Shown: positions 45,681 through 54,793 of the stretch, piece by piece
Position numbering within the stretch: the stretch's first letter is position 1
How the letters are laid out: each line of letters opens with the position of its first letter
DNA from: Glutamicibacter ardleyensis
Lineage (GTDB): Bacteria; Actinomycetota; Actinomycetes; Actinomycetales; Micrococcaceae
Length of the DNA stretch: 64,000 nt
Assembly: GCF_014644555.1 (NCBI RefSeq)
Contig: NZ_BMKX01000001.1
Span: forward strand, 186,001-250,000
Direction of reading: 5' to 3'
Notes under the pieces: model-generated
The model's input: only the letters and a program-made list of their open reading frames with translations
The model's database searches: none
Told to the model about the DNA's origin: nothing
Translations under genes and position numbers: made by a program

Positions 45681-46625
45681 ATGTCCAATGCAGCCCAACA
45701 TCGTCTGACCGCCGGCCGGCTGGCCGGGAGGTTATTGATAGTTCTCTTGTCCCTAGCGCTCACGGTAGTGCTTGTAGCCCATCGAAGCTTTCCAGAGCGC
45801 GCTGGGCTTGGCCTGTTCCTCGACAATTTGACCCCGTGGCTCGGCTTTGGGATACCCGTGCTGCTACTTCTAGCCATGCTGGTGCGTGGCCGGATCACCT
45901 TCCTGATCTTGTTATTACCCGCCATCGCGTGGGCATGGATCTTTGGTGCAGCTTTCGTTCCCGCAAACCCGCCGGAGCCTGTGGATAAATTCACGGTGGC
46001 CACACAAAACGTGCATCAAGATGGAGCGGCTGCCTCCGCTGAAGGATTAGTGGCTGAGGGTGCAGATTTAATCAGCCTGCAAGAACTTGGTGAGGGACAA
46101 GCCGAACAGGTGGGACAGCTTCTAGCTGATTCTCACCCGCATCAGTTCTCGGTAGGAACCGTAGGCGTCTACAGCAAGTATCCAATCCTGGATCAGCAGC
46201 CTTTGGATCTTGGCTTGGGCTGGTCGCGAGCTGCGAAGTTGCGTATACAAACGGAAACTGAACAGGTGACCGTATATGCGGTTCATGCGGCGTCGGCACG
46301 CCCCTTGGACCATGAAGAGCGAGATACGATGCTCAGGAATTTGGGGCAAATCATGGCTCGCGACCGTAGCTCAAAAATCATTGCGCTCGGCGATTTTAAT
46401 GCGACCAGCACCGACAGGCATTTCACTCCGATCTCTGACCAGCTCGAAGAAGTTCCACACGAGTCCTGGGGATTCGGCATGACCTGGCCAAATCGCCCGG
46501 TGCCCGTGCTAAAAATTGATCATGTAATGGTTCGTGGCCTTGATACGGGATCGGCTAGTACACTGTCGCTCGGCGATTCTGATCATCGAGCAGTGTTTGC
46601 CACCCTCGATTTGGCGTCGTCCTGA
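45681..46625 (+). CDS. Membrane-anchored endonuclease/exonuclease/phosphatase family protein
   Basis: 314 aa from ATG 45681 (an ATG at 45660 is also in frame). Three hydrophobic segments (about 17-35, 50-67 and 70-90) anchor an extracellular EEP domain with TQNVHQD, LQELGEGQ (catalytic Glu), VYAVHA, LGDFNATSTD and the final SDHRAVFA His/Asp pair. The catalytic set appears complete. Members cleave nucleic acids, phosphoinositides or sphingomyelin; this topology is common in actinobacteria, with unknown substrate. The gene ends 4 bp from the convergent AlkB-like gene. Confidence 0.87.
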   Translation: MSNAAQHRLTAGRLAGRLLIVLLSLALTVVLVAHRSFPERAGLGLFLDNLTPWLGFGIPVLLLLAMLVRGRITFLILLLPAIAWAWIFGAAFVPANPPEPVDKFTVATQNVHQDGAAASAEGLVAEGADLISLQELGEGQAEQVGQLLADSHPHQFSVGTVGVYSKYPILDQQPLDLGLGWSRAAKLRIQTETEQVTVYAVHAASARPLDHEERDTMLRNLGQIMARDRSSKIIALGDFNATSTDRHFTPISDQLEEVPHESWGFGMTWPNRPVPVLKIDHVMVRGLDTGSASTLSLGDSDHRAVFATLDLASS

Positions 46626-46629
46626 CGAC

Positions 46630-47298
46630 CTAGCTCATCCCCGTTTCGCGCAGGGTGATGTTGATTCGTCCGCCACCCAGTTTCCAGTGTGCAGGCCCGG
46701 TGCCCGGGTAAATCTTGGTCACCGCGTGAAAGGCCCAGCGGGCGGGACCTTCAAAAACAAAAAGATCTCCTGAAGCCAACCTCACATCCTGATAGGGCTT
46801 GGTCCGAGTTTCATTGTTTCCTAGACGGAAATTTGCACTGTCCCCAATAGACAGTGAAACGATAGGCGCATTGACCTTCTCCTGCGCGTCCTGATGCATT
46901 CCCATGGTTGAACCGGGCGGATAATAATTGATGATCGCCACATCTGGGTTGTATGCCTGTGCGTTAGGCGGATCTGTGGTGGTCTCGGCCACTGCGCGCC
47001 GCCCTAGTTCAACAAGCCAGTCTGGCATTGGCGGGACTGGCGCCCCGTTGAGGTCCTCGGCGGTACGGGTGTATTGATAGTTGCCCCAATGCCATCCAAG
47101 GCACACGGTTTTGACCTTCATAGGATGCCCGTTGACTAAGGTGGAATGCGGCGGCACTGGCCCTTGTCCCCAGCTAAGAAACTGCTCGGTGATCCAATCT
47201 TGTTGCTCGGCTGTGAGCCATCCGGGCACATGTACTGCGCCGGGCCTCAGGGTCTGCGGCTCGCGGCCGAAAGCACCGTCGTCAAAGAGGGACTGCAT
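46630..47298 (-). CDS. alkB: AlkB-like Fe(II)/2-oxoglutarate dioxygenase
   Basis: 222 aa from ATG 47298 (MQSLFDDG) with TGGAG just upstream; a start at 47334 is in frame. Iron and cofactor residues follow the AlkB pattern: VAIINYYPPGSTMGMHQD (His-x-Asp), RWAFHAV (distal His) and RINITLRETG (2-oxoglutarate arginine). It removes methyl groups from N1-methyladenine and N3-methylcytosine in DNA or RNA by oxidation. It lies 19-56 bp after the CbiX-like gene on the same strand and may be cotranscribed with it. Confidence 0.88.
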   Translation of the reverse strand: MQSLFDDGAFGREPQTLRPGAVHVPGWLTAEQQDWITEQFLSWGQGPVPPHSTLVNGHPMKVKTVCLGWHWGNYQYTRTAEDLNGAPVPPMPDWLVELGRRAVAETTTDPPNAQAYNPDVAIINYYPPGSTMGMHQDAQEKVNAPIVSLSIGDSANFRLGNNETRTKPYQDVRLASGDLFVFEGPARWAFHAVTKIYPGTGPAHWKLGGGRINITLRETGMS

Positions 47299-47353
47299 AG
47301 CTCCACTGTGCCGTGTTTTGGCTTCGGCAGGCAACTACTGGCGCAATCAGGGG

Positions 47354-48076
47354 TTACTCGCAGGCGGCGGTAAAGCGTTCTAGTACCAGATTCACTAGTT
47401 CCCTCGGCACCTGCTCATCTGCTGCCAGTAGCGGCCCGCTGACCAGCTCCGCGCCGCAACGCTCGATCAAGGATTGAAAATATCCGGGCGCCAGCAGGTA
47501 GCTGGCCACCACCACGCGGCGCTGCGGCGCAGCGTCCCGTGCCGTGGCAACGGCTTGTCCTAGTGCGGGTTCGGCCGCCGCAACGAAAGCTACACTCACC
47601 GGCACTCCTAAACGCTCGGCTAAAAGCGCCGCGGCTTGGTGGCAGTCCTGTGTACCTTGACCCAGGCGAGTCCCGGCCCCGGCGAGAATTACGGGTTCAC
47701 CAGGTAACCAACCGGCCTGCACAAGTCGGTGCTCGATTACCTGAGCGAGCAACTTGTGCGGACCGAGAGCTGCGGCCACGCGAGTAGCCGGTCTAAGGAC
47801 GGCCGCCTCGGTAAGGTCTTGGTCGACGTGTACCCCACGCGAGATTAGCAGCGGAACGAGAACCGATGACTGGTTTCCCTCCGGTAATCCGTGAAGCAGT
47901 GAGCCTACTCGGGGTTCTTGCACGTCAACAAACGCCTGATGTACTTGGACGTCGGCTACGCGGCGCACCTGCGCAACAAGGGCGCTGACGGCACGCTGGC
48001 CTGCCGGATCATTTGTGCCGTGTGAGACCGCGACCAAAGAACATTGCCGAGTTAATGTTGCACTTGCAGCGCTCAT
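47354..48076 (-). CDS. Sirohydrochlorin chelatase-like protein (CbiX family)
   Basis: 240 aa with two CbiX-type repeats: LVAVSHGTNDPAGQRAV near residue 13 and a degenerate second half (PVSVAFVAAAEPALGQAV). The VPLLISRGVHVDQDL segment carries the second conserved histidine. The first-half metal-site residue reads SHGT as in CbiX. It inserts Fe2+ or Co2+ into sirohydrochlorin in siroheme or cobalamin synthesis. It diverges from the cobA unit, which makes the substrate, so together they give siroheme for nitrite or sulfite reductase. Confidence 0.85.
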   Translation of the reverse strand: MSAASATLTRQCSLVAVSHGTNDPAGQRAVSALVAQVRRVADVQVHQAFVDVQEPRVGSLLHGLPEGNQSSVLVPLLISRGVHVDQDLTEAAVLRPATRVAAALGPHKLLAQVIEHRLVQAGWLPGEPVILAGAGTRLGQGTQDCHQAAALLAERLGVPVSVAFVAAAEPALGQAVATARDAAPQRRVVVASYLLAPGYFQSLIERCGAELVSGPLLAADEQVPRELVNLVLERFTAACE

Positions 48077-48466
48077 GCGGTTCTACCGGTATCGGCCATC
48101 TTTGGAGCCATGCTGCGTGTATGGCTTAGCGATAAGCCCCGACAGTCTATTTGTTCGTGGTTTTTGCATGGGTTCACAACTCGTCCCTTCGCTAGCTCCG
48201 GCCTGTGCGGTACGAGCCGATGTGCTCAGCCTACGAGGCATGTGTTTCAGTCAAAGGCTTCGATTGTTTCACCGGGGTAAAACGATTTTCACCCCTGCGG
48301 CAGTCCATCCAGTCCGCAAGAAAATTTCCAAAGTGGCCCGCCTTCACCCACGTCAACTTTATAAATGAATTATTCCAATGGAAACAATTGGGAAATTTCA
48401 GGGTAAACCCCGCCCTATAGTCTTTTTAACATCAAGCCACACCCACCCAAGTGGAGATGAATTCCC
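48077..48466. other. Divergent intergenic region with GlnR-like box
   Basis: Apart from the operator-like repeat at 48381-48408 and a -10 box at 48416-48421, nothing else is supported here. Confidence 0.5.
48381..48421 (+). promoter_or_regulatory. GlnR-like operator and -10 box
   Basis: GAAAC-n6-GAAAT-n6-GTAAA (48381-48407) shows the 11-bp periodicity of actinobacterial GlnR boxes; TATAGT follows at 48416-48421. It precedes the 59-aa gene, cobA and the wHTH fusion. Confidence 0.5.
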
Positions 48467-48646
48467 ATGTCAAGCCATGCACCTGAAAAAATAGCGCATA
48501 AAACTAAGGTCCGCTTATCCACGCATCAATGGATAGAAGCAACACAGGGACAGATGATTTTACACGTCGGAACACCGTTATTCGCCCCGCTATCTAGCGC
48601 TGTAGGAAGCGCCGGATACGAGTTGGCAATCGAGCTACGACGATGA
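48467..48646 (+). CDS. Small 59-aa protein coupled to cobA
   Basis: ATG 48467 to TGA 48646, with GGAG 10 nt upstream. The stop overlaps the cobA start as ATGA, so the gene is very probably real and translationally coupled. The product begins MSSHAPEKIAHKTKVRLSTH and ends SAGYELAIELRR; it has no signal peptide or cysteine. I do not recognise the family. Its position as first gene of a siroheme unit under a GlnR-like box suggests a part in nitrite/nitrate assimilation. Confidence 0.65.
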   Translation: MSSHAPEKIAHKTKVRLSTHQWIEATQGQMILHVGTPLFAPLSSAVGSAGYELAIELRR

Positions 48647-49656
48647 GCAATGAAAACTTTGACATCCAGGGGTGCACGATTCTGCTCGCCGGGGATCCTG
48701 TGGGCCTGGGCAAGGCCAACGCGCACTACTGCGCACGCGGAGCCCGCGTGCTTTGCGCTTCTAGCCCAGAGACCGGAATTTCGCAGCTGAACGCGTGCAC
48801 CTTGCTCGTCATTTGCGACGCATCCCCCGAAAGATTCACCGCGTTACGGAAGGCTGCCCGGGAACGCGGACTACCGGTGATCACCCGTAGACCTGTCGCT
48901 GATACCGGCCAGATCACGCTGATCGGTGGCGGGCCCGGTGCACTAGACCTGCTGACCGTGCGCGCAGTGAATGCACTGGGCGACGCAGACCTAATCTTCG
49001 TTGATCGGCTGGGTCCCGCGGCCCGGGTGCAAGAGCTTGCTCCGCAAGCACTGCTCGTAGATGTAGGTAAACGCCCTGGCCACCACAAAGTTACCCAAGC
49101 CCAGATTGAACAGCAAATGCTTTCCGCGGCTCTCGCCGGATCAAATGTGGTCAGGCTCAAGGGTGGAGATCCTTTCGTTTTCGGCCGCGGCTTCGAAGAG
49201 CTCACAGCGGCGACCAAGGCAGGCGTCGCGGTGAGCGTCGTTCCGGGGCTCAGCTCCTGCATCACCGTTCCCGCTGCTGCCGGTATTCCCGTCACCGCGC
49301 GCGGGGTGAACACAGTGTTCTCCGTAATCTCGGCTCACGACCCGCTTCAAGAACAACAGTTTAAACACCTGACAGGGCTGGACGGCACCATTGTCATTCT
49401 GATGGGCATGGCCACCTTGGAGCACACTGCTTCCGGGTTCCAGCACCACGGCATGTCCCCAACGATGCCCTGCGCGATCATCGAGTCCGGCACCACCGGC
49501 GACCAACGTACCACCCATGCAACGCTTGGAACCTTGGCGCAGGTTTCGCGGGCCGAACGGTGCGCCAACCCGGCGGTGATCGTCATCGGCGAAGTAGCGG
49601 CGCTACCGCAACGCCTACTGGCCGAGGAACTTGCCGGATTGCGGGCCAACGCATGA
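48643..49656 (+). CDS. cobA: Uroporphyrinogen-III C-methyltransferase with degenerate CysG-type N domain
   Basis: 337 aa. Residues about 95-330 form the SUMT methyltransferase: LIGGGPGALDLLTVRAVNAL, VDVGKRPGHHKVTQAQI, VVRLKGGDPFVFGRG and VVPGLSSCITVPAAAGIPVTARG are all intact. It makes precorrin-2 from uroporphyrinogen III with two S-adenosylmethionine. The first 90 residues look like a shortened Rossmann domain of the CysG/Met8 dehydrogenase (ILLAGDPVGLGKANAHYCARGARVLCASSP) lacking the dimerisation part, so it may be inactive. Start and stop overlap both neighbours as ATGA. Confidence 0.93.
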   Translation: MSNENFDIQGCTILLAGDPVGLGKANAHYCARGARVLCASSPETGISQLNACTLLVICDASPERFTALRKAARERGLPVITRRPVADTGQITLIGGGPGALDLLTVRAVNALGDADLIFVDRLGPAARVQELAPQALLVDVGKRPGHHKVTQAQIEQQMLSAALAGSNVVRLKGGDPFVFGRGFEELTAATKAGVAVSVVPGLSSCITVPAAAGIPVTARGVNTVFSVISAHDPLQEQQFKHLTGLDGTIVILMGMATLEHTASGFQHHGMSPTMPCAIIESGTTGDQRTTHATLGTLAQVSRAERCANPAVIVIGEVAALPQRLLAEELAGLRANA

Positions 49657-50762
49657 GTCCGCAATTATCCCTGCCTCTGTCAGGATTTCGAATCGCAGTA
49701 ACCAGCAACCGGCGATCCGAGGAGCTGGTCGAGGCGCTGGAACGCCGTGGAGCCGAAGTCACCCACGCACCCCTGCTGAAGCTTGCCCCGCTAGATGATG
49801 AGGCTGTGCTGGTGGAACAGACTAAGAAGTTGATCGAGTTACGCCCCGAAACCGTCATTATTTCCACGGCATACGGGCTGCGACGCTGGTTCGATTCTGC
49901 CGAGGCTGCCGGGCTCGGACATGAGCTTTGCCAATGTTTGAACTCGGCCAAGCTCTATGTGCGTGGGGCGAAGGCTCACGGTGCGGTCCGTGCTCTGGGC
50001 TTTCACGCCACCGCGGTAGCCAAGGACGGAACCACCGCCGGGTTGCTAGACCAACTGGCGAATGAAATTACCGGTCAGACCGTGGCAGTACAGCTACATG
50101 CAGACAGCGATCATGGGCTGCAGTTGGCGCTGCGTGAACTCGGCGCAGCACGAGTGCTCAAGGTGGAACCGTACCGGTGGCTCGATACCAGTTCAGAACA
50201 ACACCTCTCCAACTTGGTCGAGGGTATTTGTGCCGCCCATTTTGACGCGATCACCTTCACTAGCGCACCGAGCGTGCACGCTTTACTCGCCGCCGCCCGC
50301 TCGCGCAATCGTACTGCGGCGCTGATTCGTTCGTTAAGTGAACGAGTCGTCGTTGCTACCGTTGGTCCGGTGACCGCTGCTCCCTTGGAAGCTGCCGGAG
50401 TGACCGGCACATTGGTTCCCGAGCGCCACCGTATGGGTGCGATGATCCTGCAGTTGGTCGGTCATCTCAGTGAATTAGGCACGTTGAGCACTTCGACGGT
50501 ATTTGGCGACTGCGCCCTGCGTGGCCGCACGCTGAGCCTGAATGGTGAACGTTGCGAACTTTCCCCGGCACAGACCGAGATCCTGCGCCGGCTCATGGAA
50601 GCCAGCGGCTCGGTGGTAACCCGTGAAGAGCTTGTCTCGGTGTTGCCCTCCACATCTTCGAATCACGCGTTGGATATGACGCTGAGCCGCTTGCGGCGCA
50701 CGCTACCGCACCCGGACCTGATCACTACCGTCATCAAACGTGGTTACCGGATAAACGTGTAA
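49653..50762 (+). CDS. Uroporphyrinogen-III synthase fused to winged-helix DNA-binding domain
   Basis: 369 aa from ATG 49653, overlapping the cobA stop by 4 bp. Residues about 8-270 are HemD-like (FRIAVTSNRRSEELVEALERRGAEV, ISTAYGLRRWFDSA, FTSAPSVHALL, VATVGPVTAAPLEAAGV). The last 95 form an OmpR/PhoB-type winged helix (LSLNGERCELSPAQTEILRRL, VTREELVSVL, ALDMTLSRLRRTLPH, ITTVIKRGYRINV). This fusion is known in actinobacteria, including the Streptomyces nitrate-assimilation regulator NnaR, which acts with GlnR. A regulatory role for the nitrite/siroheme genes is therefore likely; enzymatic activity is uncertain. Confidence 0.88.
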   Translation: MSPQLSLPLSGFRIAVTSNRRSEELVEALERRGAEVTHAPLLKLAPLDDEAVLVEQTKKLIELRPETVIISTAYGLRRWFDSAEAAGLGHELCQCLNSAKLYVRGAKAHGAVRALGFHATAVAKDGTTAGLLDQLANEITGQTVAVQLHADSDHGLQLALRELGAARVLKVEPYRWLDTSSEQHLSNLVEGICAAHFDAITFTSAPSVHALLAAARSRNRTAALIRSLSERVVVATVGPVTAAPLEAAGVTGTLVPERHRMGAMILQLVGHLSELGTLSTSTVFGDCALRGRTLSLNGERCELSPAQTEILRRLMEASGSVVTREELVSVLPSTSSNHALDMTLSRLRRTLPHPDLITTVIKRGYRINV

Positions 50763-50784
50763 CTAAGCGTTATAACAAGCAGTT

Positions 50785-50824
50785 GGCCCACTGACCGATA
50801 AGGGCATTTTTCGGTCAGCGGGCC
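50785..50824 (+). terminator. Terminator after the wHTH fusion gene
   Basis: 14-bp arms GGCCCACTGACCGA and TCGGTCAGCGGGCC with one mismatch; the loop contains TTTT. Confidence 0.8.
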
Positions 50825-50833
50825 GGCTGTCTT

Positions 50834-51127
50834 GTGTTTCGCTGCTTCCAGCGGATCAGCGCCATATTAGAAATGCATCGTAGCGCCGATGTCATTAGGA
50901 CACCGCCGGCCACCGAGTACCGGAAGTTGATGCCAACCCAAACGTTGAGCCGCATTCGCGTTACTAGTTTTTGCAGTGCCTACTGCGATTGCCGCGTCGA
51001 TTACAAGAATTGGCTTGGCGTAGCTCTTCAGGCGCCTGGCTTCGCCATCGATACGGTCTGTATCCCACCGCATTATTCTTATTTTCTGAGCCTCATTTTG
51101 TGATGGTTTGGGGCCATTGCGCCCCAA
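50834..51127 (-). pseudogene. Possible frameshifted small membrane protein
   Basis: A leftward frame beginning MGRNGPKPSQNE runs into a hydrophobic segment (PILVIDAAIAVG). A second frame overlaps it and continues with GINFRYSVAGGVLMTSALRC and a basic end (MALIRWKQR). Joining the two by one frameshift gives a plausible short membrane protein. No ribosome binding site is clear. Confidence 0.2.
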
Positions 51128-51246
51128 TGCCCCTTTGGGTAACCGATTGTTCTCTCACCGGCAGTGCCATTGCGAGGTGCCCAGCCACACACCTTGGTTC
51201 GAGAGTCGATTGTGGCTATCTAAGTGATTATCCGTAGTATCGAGTC

Positions 51247-52161
51247 ATGGCACAGATACAGGTGGTTGGCGAAGCTCTAGCCGATATCGTTGATGGCGTA
51301 GCACATCCAGGTGGTTCCCCGATGAATGTCGCGGTGGGGCTAGGCCGTTTGGGCCATGAGGTCACCTTGACTACCGACCTTGGCGATGATGAGCACGGAG
51401 CATTAATTTCAGCGCATCTAGCCGATTCCTCGGTAAAACTTGCGGCCGACACTTACTCTCAAGAGTCCACCAGTTACGCAACCGTCTCCGTAGACGGAGT
51501 GGGCGATGCGACCTACGAATTTAGTTTGTCCTGGGACCTGCCCCAGGGAGTGGCCTCCTCTGAGGCACAACTTTTACATACCGGGTCCATCGCTGGATGG
51601 CTGGCGCCAGGTTGCGAAAAAGTCCTCGAAGCTTTTGAAGCGTCACCGGCAGATCAGTTGCGCAGTTACGACCCCAATGTGCGCCCCCAGCTCATCCGCA
51701 AGCGTTCCACTGCGGTGAAGCAAATCGAAAAGATGATGAGTCTGTCCCATGTCGTCAAGCTCAGCGATGATGACGCCCTGTGGCTATATCCAGGATGGGA
51801 TTGCCAGCGGATCCTTGACCATATTTTGGAACGTGGCGCGAAACTCGCGGTCATGACCTTCGGCGCGCGCGGCGCCACGGCCCGCGCGAAAAACACCGAG
51901 GTGATGGTTCATTCACGTCCGGTAAAGATTGTCGACACTATCGGTGCCGGTGATGCTTTTATGTCTGGGTTGCTTCACGGGCTGCTTAATAGCTCCTTGG
52001 CTCAGGCGCTGACCACCAAGGGTGCCGCTCTAGATCAGAGTGAATTGGAGTTCGCGTTGACTCAGGCGACTCGTTGCTCCGAGCTCACCGTGCTCACTTC
52101 TGGTGCTAACCCACCGCGACTTGAAGCACTCAACGATTCCCTGCAGGCACAGATTTCATAG
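51247..52161 (+). CDS. PfkB family carbohydrate kinase (fructokinase-like)
   Basis: 304 aa ribokinase-fold sugar kinase. N-terminal glycine motif HPGGSPMNVAVGLGRLGHEV and C-terminal anion-hole signature VDTIGAGDAFMSGLLHGLL with the catalytic aspartate are intact. The length and ATYEFSLSWDLP segment fit fructokinase or related enzymes; the exact sugar is not determinable. It stands before an IclR gene on the same strand, 72 bp apart, but shares no obvious pathway with hut. Confidence 0.87.
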   Translation: MAQIQVVGEALADIVDGVAHPGGSPMNVAVGLGRLGHEVTLTTDLGDDEHGALISAHLADSSVKLAADTYSQESTSYATVSVDGVGDATYEFSLSWDLPQGVASSEAQLLHTGSIAGWLAPGCEKVLEAFEASPADQLRSYDPNVRPQLIRKRSTAVKQIEKMMSLSHVVKLSDDDALWLYPGWDCQRILDHILERGAKLAVMTFGARGATARAKNTEVMVHSRPVKIVDTIGAGDAFMSGLLHGLLNSSLAQALTTKGAALDQSELEFALTQATRCSELTVLTSGANPPRLEALNDSLQAQIS

Positions 52162-52188
52162 TCCCATCCGTCAGTTGACGCTCAGTGT

Positions 52189-52206
52189 TGCTAGAGTTCC
52201 CTAGCA
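52189..52206. promoter_or_regulatory. TGCTAG-N6-CTAGCA inverted repeat before IclR gene
   Basis: A perfect 6-bp inverted repeat, 28 bp before the start of the IclR gene; candidate autoregulatory site. Confidence 0.4.
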
Positions 52207-52233
52207 GGTATGCGTTTCGACTAAGGGGTAATC

Positions 52234-53022
52234 ATGGGCAGCAAGGTACCGGCAGCTGAAAACACGCTGCGCGTCTTGCGTTTACTGGCAAGCAGGAAAT
52301 CGCCGACCCCCGCAGCAATGATCGCTAAACTGCTGGAGTTACCGCGCTCGAGTGTCTACCAGTTACTCAATGTCATGCTCGAACAGGGCTTTATCGCCCA
52401 CTACCCCGAGGAGAAAGCCTACGGGCTGGGGGTTTCCTCATTTGAACTTTCCAGCGCCTACACGCGTCAGGAACCCTTAGCGCGCTTCGGCGCTCCTTTG
52501 ATTGCGCAGCTGGTCGACAAGGTGGGCGAAAGCGCCCATCTTGCGGTCCTACACGGCGCGGATGTGCTTTACATTGTGGAGGAACGAGCCAAGGGACGGC
52601 CCTCATTGGTGACCGAAGTCGGGGTGCGTTTACCTTCGCATTTGACCGCCTCGGGGCGGGCCATTCTTGCTGCACTCCCAAAATCTCAGGTGCGTGCGTT
52701 GTATCCGGGGTCCGCAAGTTTCAGTAGCCGGGCTCAAGACAGCGGGATAAATTCTTATCAGCAGTTGCGCCGCGAATTAGACCAGACCGCCACACGTGGT
52801 TTCGCGGTAGAGCGTGAAGATGTGACCGCAGATTTCCATTCGCTCGCGGTTGAAATTTTAGATGCTAATGGTTGGCCGGTTGCAGCGGTTGCCGTCACCT
52901 TCCTTGGGGACCGAGTTCCGGAAGATCAATGGGATCCGCTACTAGAACAAATACGTAATACCGCCGCGCAGCTGACCTCGCGGATTCAAGGTCGGCGCAA
53001 CAGCCCCGCACCCGCAGTCTGA
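52234..53022 (+). CDS. IclR family transcriptional regulator (probable hut regulator)
   Basis: 262 aa. N-terminal winged helix (TLRVLRLLASRKSPTPAAMIAKLLELPRSSVYQLLNVMLEQG) and C-terminal IclR effector domain (ESAHLAVLHGADVLYIVEER, RGFAVEREDVTADFHSLAVEILD). It lies 100 bp upstream of hutU in the same direction; IclR-type proteins control histidine utilisation in several actinobacteria, so the ligand may be histidine or urocanate (inference). Confidence 0.88.
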   Translation: MGSKVPAAENTLRVLRLLASRKSPTPAAMIAKLLELPRSSVYQLLNVMLEQGFIAHYPEEKAYGLGVSSFELSSAYTRQEPLARFGAPLIAQLVDKVGESAHLAVLHGADVLYIVEERAKGRPSLVTEVGVRLPSHLTASGRAILAALPKSQVRALYPGSASFSSRAQDSGINSYQQLRRELDQTATRGFAVEREDVTADFHSLAVEILDANGWPVAAVAVTFLGDRVPEDQWDPLLEQIRNTAAQLTSRIQGRRNSPAPAV

Positions 53023-53122
53023 AATTCCGGACAGCACCGTGAAAACCCCCGTGTGCTAGATGCGCCCTATGGCCAATGATGGAAGCAGTTAGTTACTTCA
53101 CCTACCGCTAAAGGAGTCCATC

Positions 53123-54793
53123 GTGAGCCATGAACCACGAGTCGTCCGCGCCCCCCGTGGCACAAAGCTCAACGCCAAATCTTGGGCTACCGAAGCACCG
53201 CTACGGATGCTGATGAACAACCTCGACCCAGAGGTTGCCGAACGCCCGGAAGATCTAGTCGTTTACGGTGGCACCGGCAAAGCAGCACGCTCTTGGGAGG
53301 CCTTTGACGCCATCGTTGAGACGCTGAAGGATCTGGAAGAAAACGAAACCTTACTCATCCAGTCCGGTAAGCCAGTGGGCGTATTCCGTACCAACAAGTG
53401 GGCACCGCGCGTATTGATCGCTAACTCAAACTTGGTTGGAGACTGGGCGAACTGGGAGCACTTCCGCAAACTCGAGGACGAAGGCCTGATGATGTACGGA
53501 CAGATGACTGCAGGCTCCTGGATTTACATTGGCACCCAAGGAATCTTGCAGGGCACCTATGAAACCTTTGCCGCCATCGGACGCAAACGCTACAACGGCA
53601 CATTGGCAAACACTCTGACATTGACCGGTGGTTGTGGTGGCATGGGTGGCGCTCAACCGCTGGCGGTCACGCTGAATAACGGCGCCTGCCTGATCGTTGA
53701 CGTCGATGAAACTCGGCTCCGTCGGCGCGTATCCAAGCGCTACCTCGACGAGGTAGAACTAGACCTAGACAAGGCGCTGGCCAAGGTCGGTGCAGCGAAG
53801 GCTGAGGGCCGCGGACATTCGGTTGGGTACGTCGGCAACGCCGCCGAGGTCTTCCCCGAGCTGTTGCGACGCCACAAGGCCGGCGAAGTGGCTTTCGATA
53901 TCGTCACCGACCAGACCAGCGCACACGATCCGCTGAGCTACCTTCCGGTGGAATACACCTTGGAGCAATGGTCCGAAGCTGCGGCCAACGACGCCGCTGA
54001 TTTCACCCACAAGGCACAGGCTGCGATGGCCAAACATGTTCAGGCAATGGTTGAATTTCAGGATCTCGGCGTTGAGGTATTTGATTACGGAAACTCGATC
54101 CGCGACGAAGCCCGAAAGGGCGGCTACGATCGGGCGTTTGAATTCCCAGGCTTCGTTCCTGCATACATTCGACCACTATTCTGTGAGGGACTTGGCCCAT
54201 TCCGTTGGGTAGCGTTATCCGGTGATCCAGAAGATATCCGCGTTACCGATCAAGCATTGAAAGAACTGTTCCCAGAAAACGAACACCTGCACCGTTGGTT
54301 GGATGCCGCCGCGGAACGCGTGGAGTTTGAAGGACTACCAGCACGTATCTGCTGGTTGGGCTACGGCGAACGTGCCAAGGCAGGCTTGCTCTTCAATCAG
54401 TTAGTCGCCGAGGGCAAGGTCTCCGCACCAATCGTCATCGGCCGTGATCACCTGGATTCCGGTTCCGTTGCCTCTCCTTACCGTGAGACCGAGGCCATGG
54501 CTGACGGCTCCGATGCGGTAGCCGATTGGCCACTACTGAACGCACTCACGGCAACGAGCTCGGGCGCTTCTTGGGTTTCCATCCACCATGGTGGCGGTGT
54601 GGGCATGGGCCGCTCCATCCATGCAGGTCAGGTCTCCTTGGCTGATGGTAGCGAGATGGCTGCCGCCAAACTAGAAGCACTGCTAACCAATGATCCAGGT
54701 ATGGGCGTCATCCGCCACGTTGATGCCGGGTACGACCGCGCAATCGAGGTCGCTGCGGAACGTGGTGTGCGAATCCCGATGCAGGGCAAGTAG
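53123..54793 (+). CDS. hutU: Urocanate hydratase
   Basis: 556 aa, the family length. NAD-binding and active-site regions are conserved: [93 protein letters not shown] and [17 protein letters not shown]. It converts urocanate to imidazolone propionate in histidine breakdown. AAGGAG precedes the GTG start. hutI and hutG are not in the window, and hutH is 4.2 kb away beyond a decarboxylase gene. Confidence 0.97.
   Translation: MSHEPRVVRAPRGTKLNAKSWATEAPLRMLMNNLDPEVAERPEDLVVYGGTGKAARSWEAFDAIVETLKDLEENETLLIQSGKPVGVFRTNKWAPRVLIANSNLVGDWANWEHFRKLEDEGLMMYGQMTAGSWIYIGTQGILQGTYETFAAIGRKRYNGTLANTLTLTGGCGGMGGAQPLAVTLNNGACLIVDVDETRLRRRVSKRYLDEVELDLDKALAKVGAAKAEGRGHSVGYVGNAAEVFPELLRRHKAGEVAFDIVTDQTSAHDPLSYLPVEYTLEQWSEAAANDAADFTHKAQAAMAKHVQAMVEFQDLGVEVFDYGNSIRDEARKGGYDRAFEFPGFVPAYIRPLFCEGLGPFRWVALSGDPEDIRVTDQALKELFPENEHLHRWLDAAAERVEFEGLPARICWLGYGERAKAGLLFNQLVAEGKVSAPIVIGRDHLDSGSVASPYRETEAMADGSDAVADWPLLNALTATSSGASWVSIHHGGGVGMGRSIHAGQVSLADGSEMAAAKLEALLTNDPGMGVIRHVDAGYDRAIEVAAERGVRIPMQGK

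Larger units (their letters stand above)
50763..51246. other. Intergenic region with terminator and possible decayed gene
   Basis: After the terminator at 50785-50824, the leftward strand between about 51127 and 50828 shows two overlapping frames. One reads YAKPILVIDAAIAVGTAKTS; a second, shifted frame ends RWKQRNTRQPAR. Together they resemble a small membrane protein broken by a frameshift. Otherwise nothing is recognised; the pfkB promoter must lie near 51180-51240. Confidence 0.3.
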
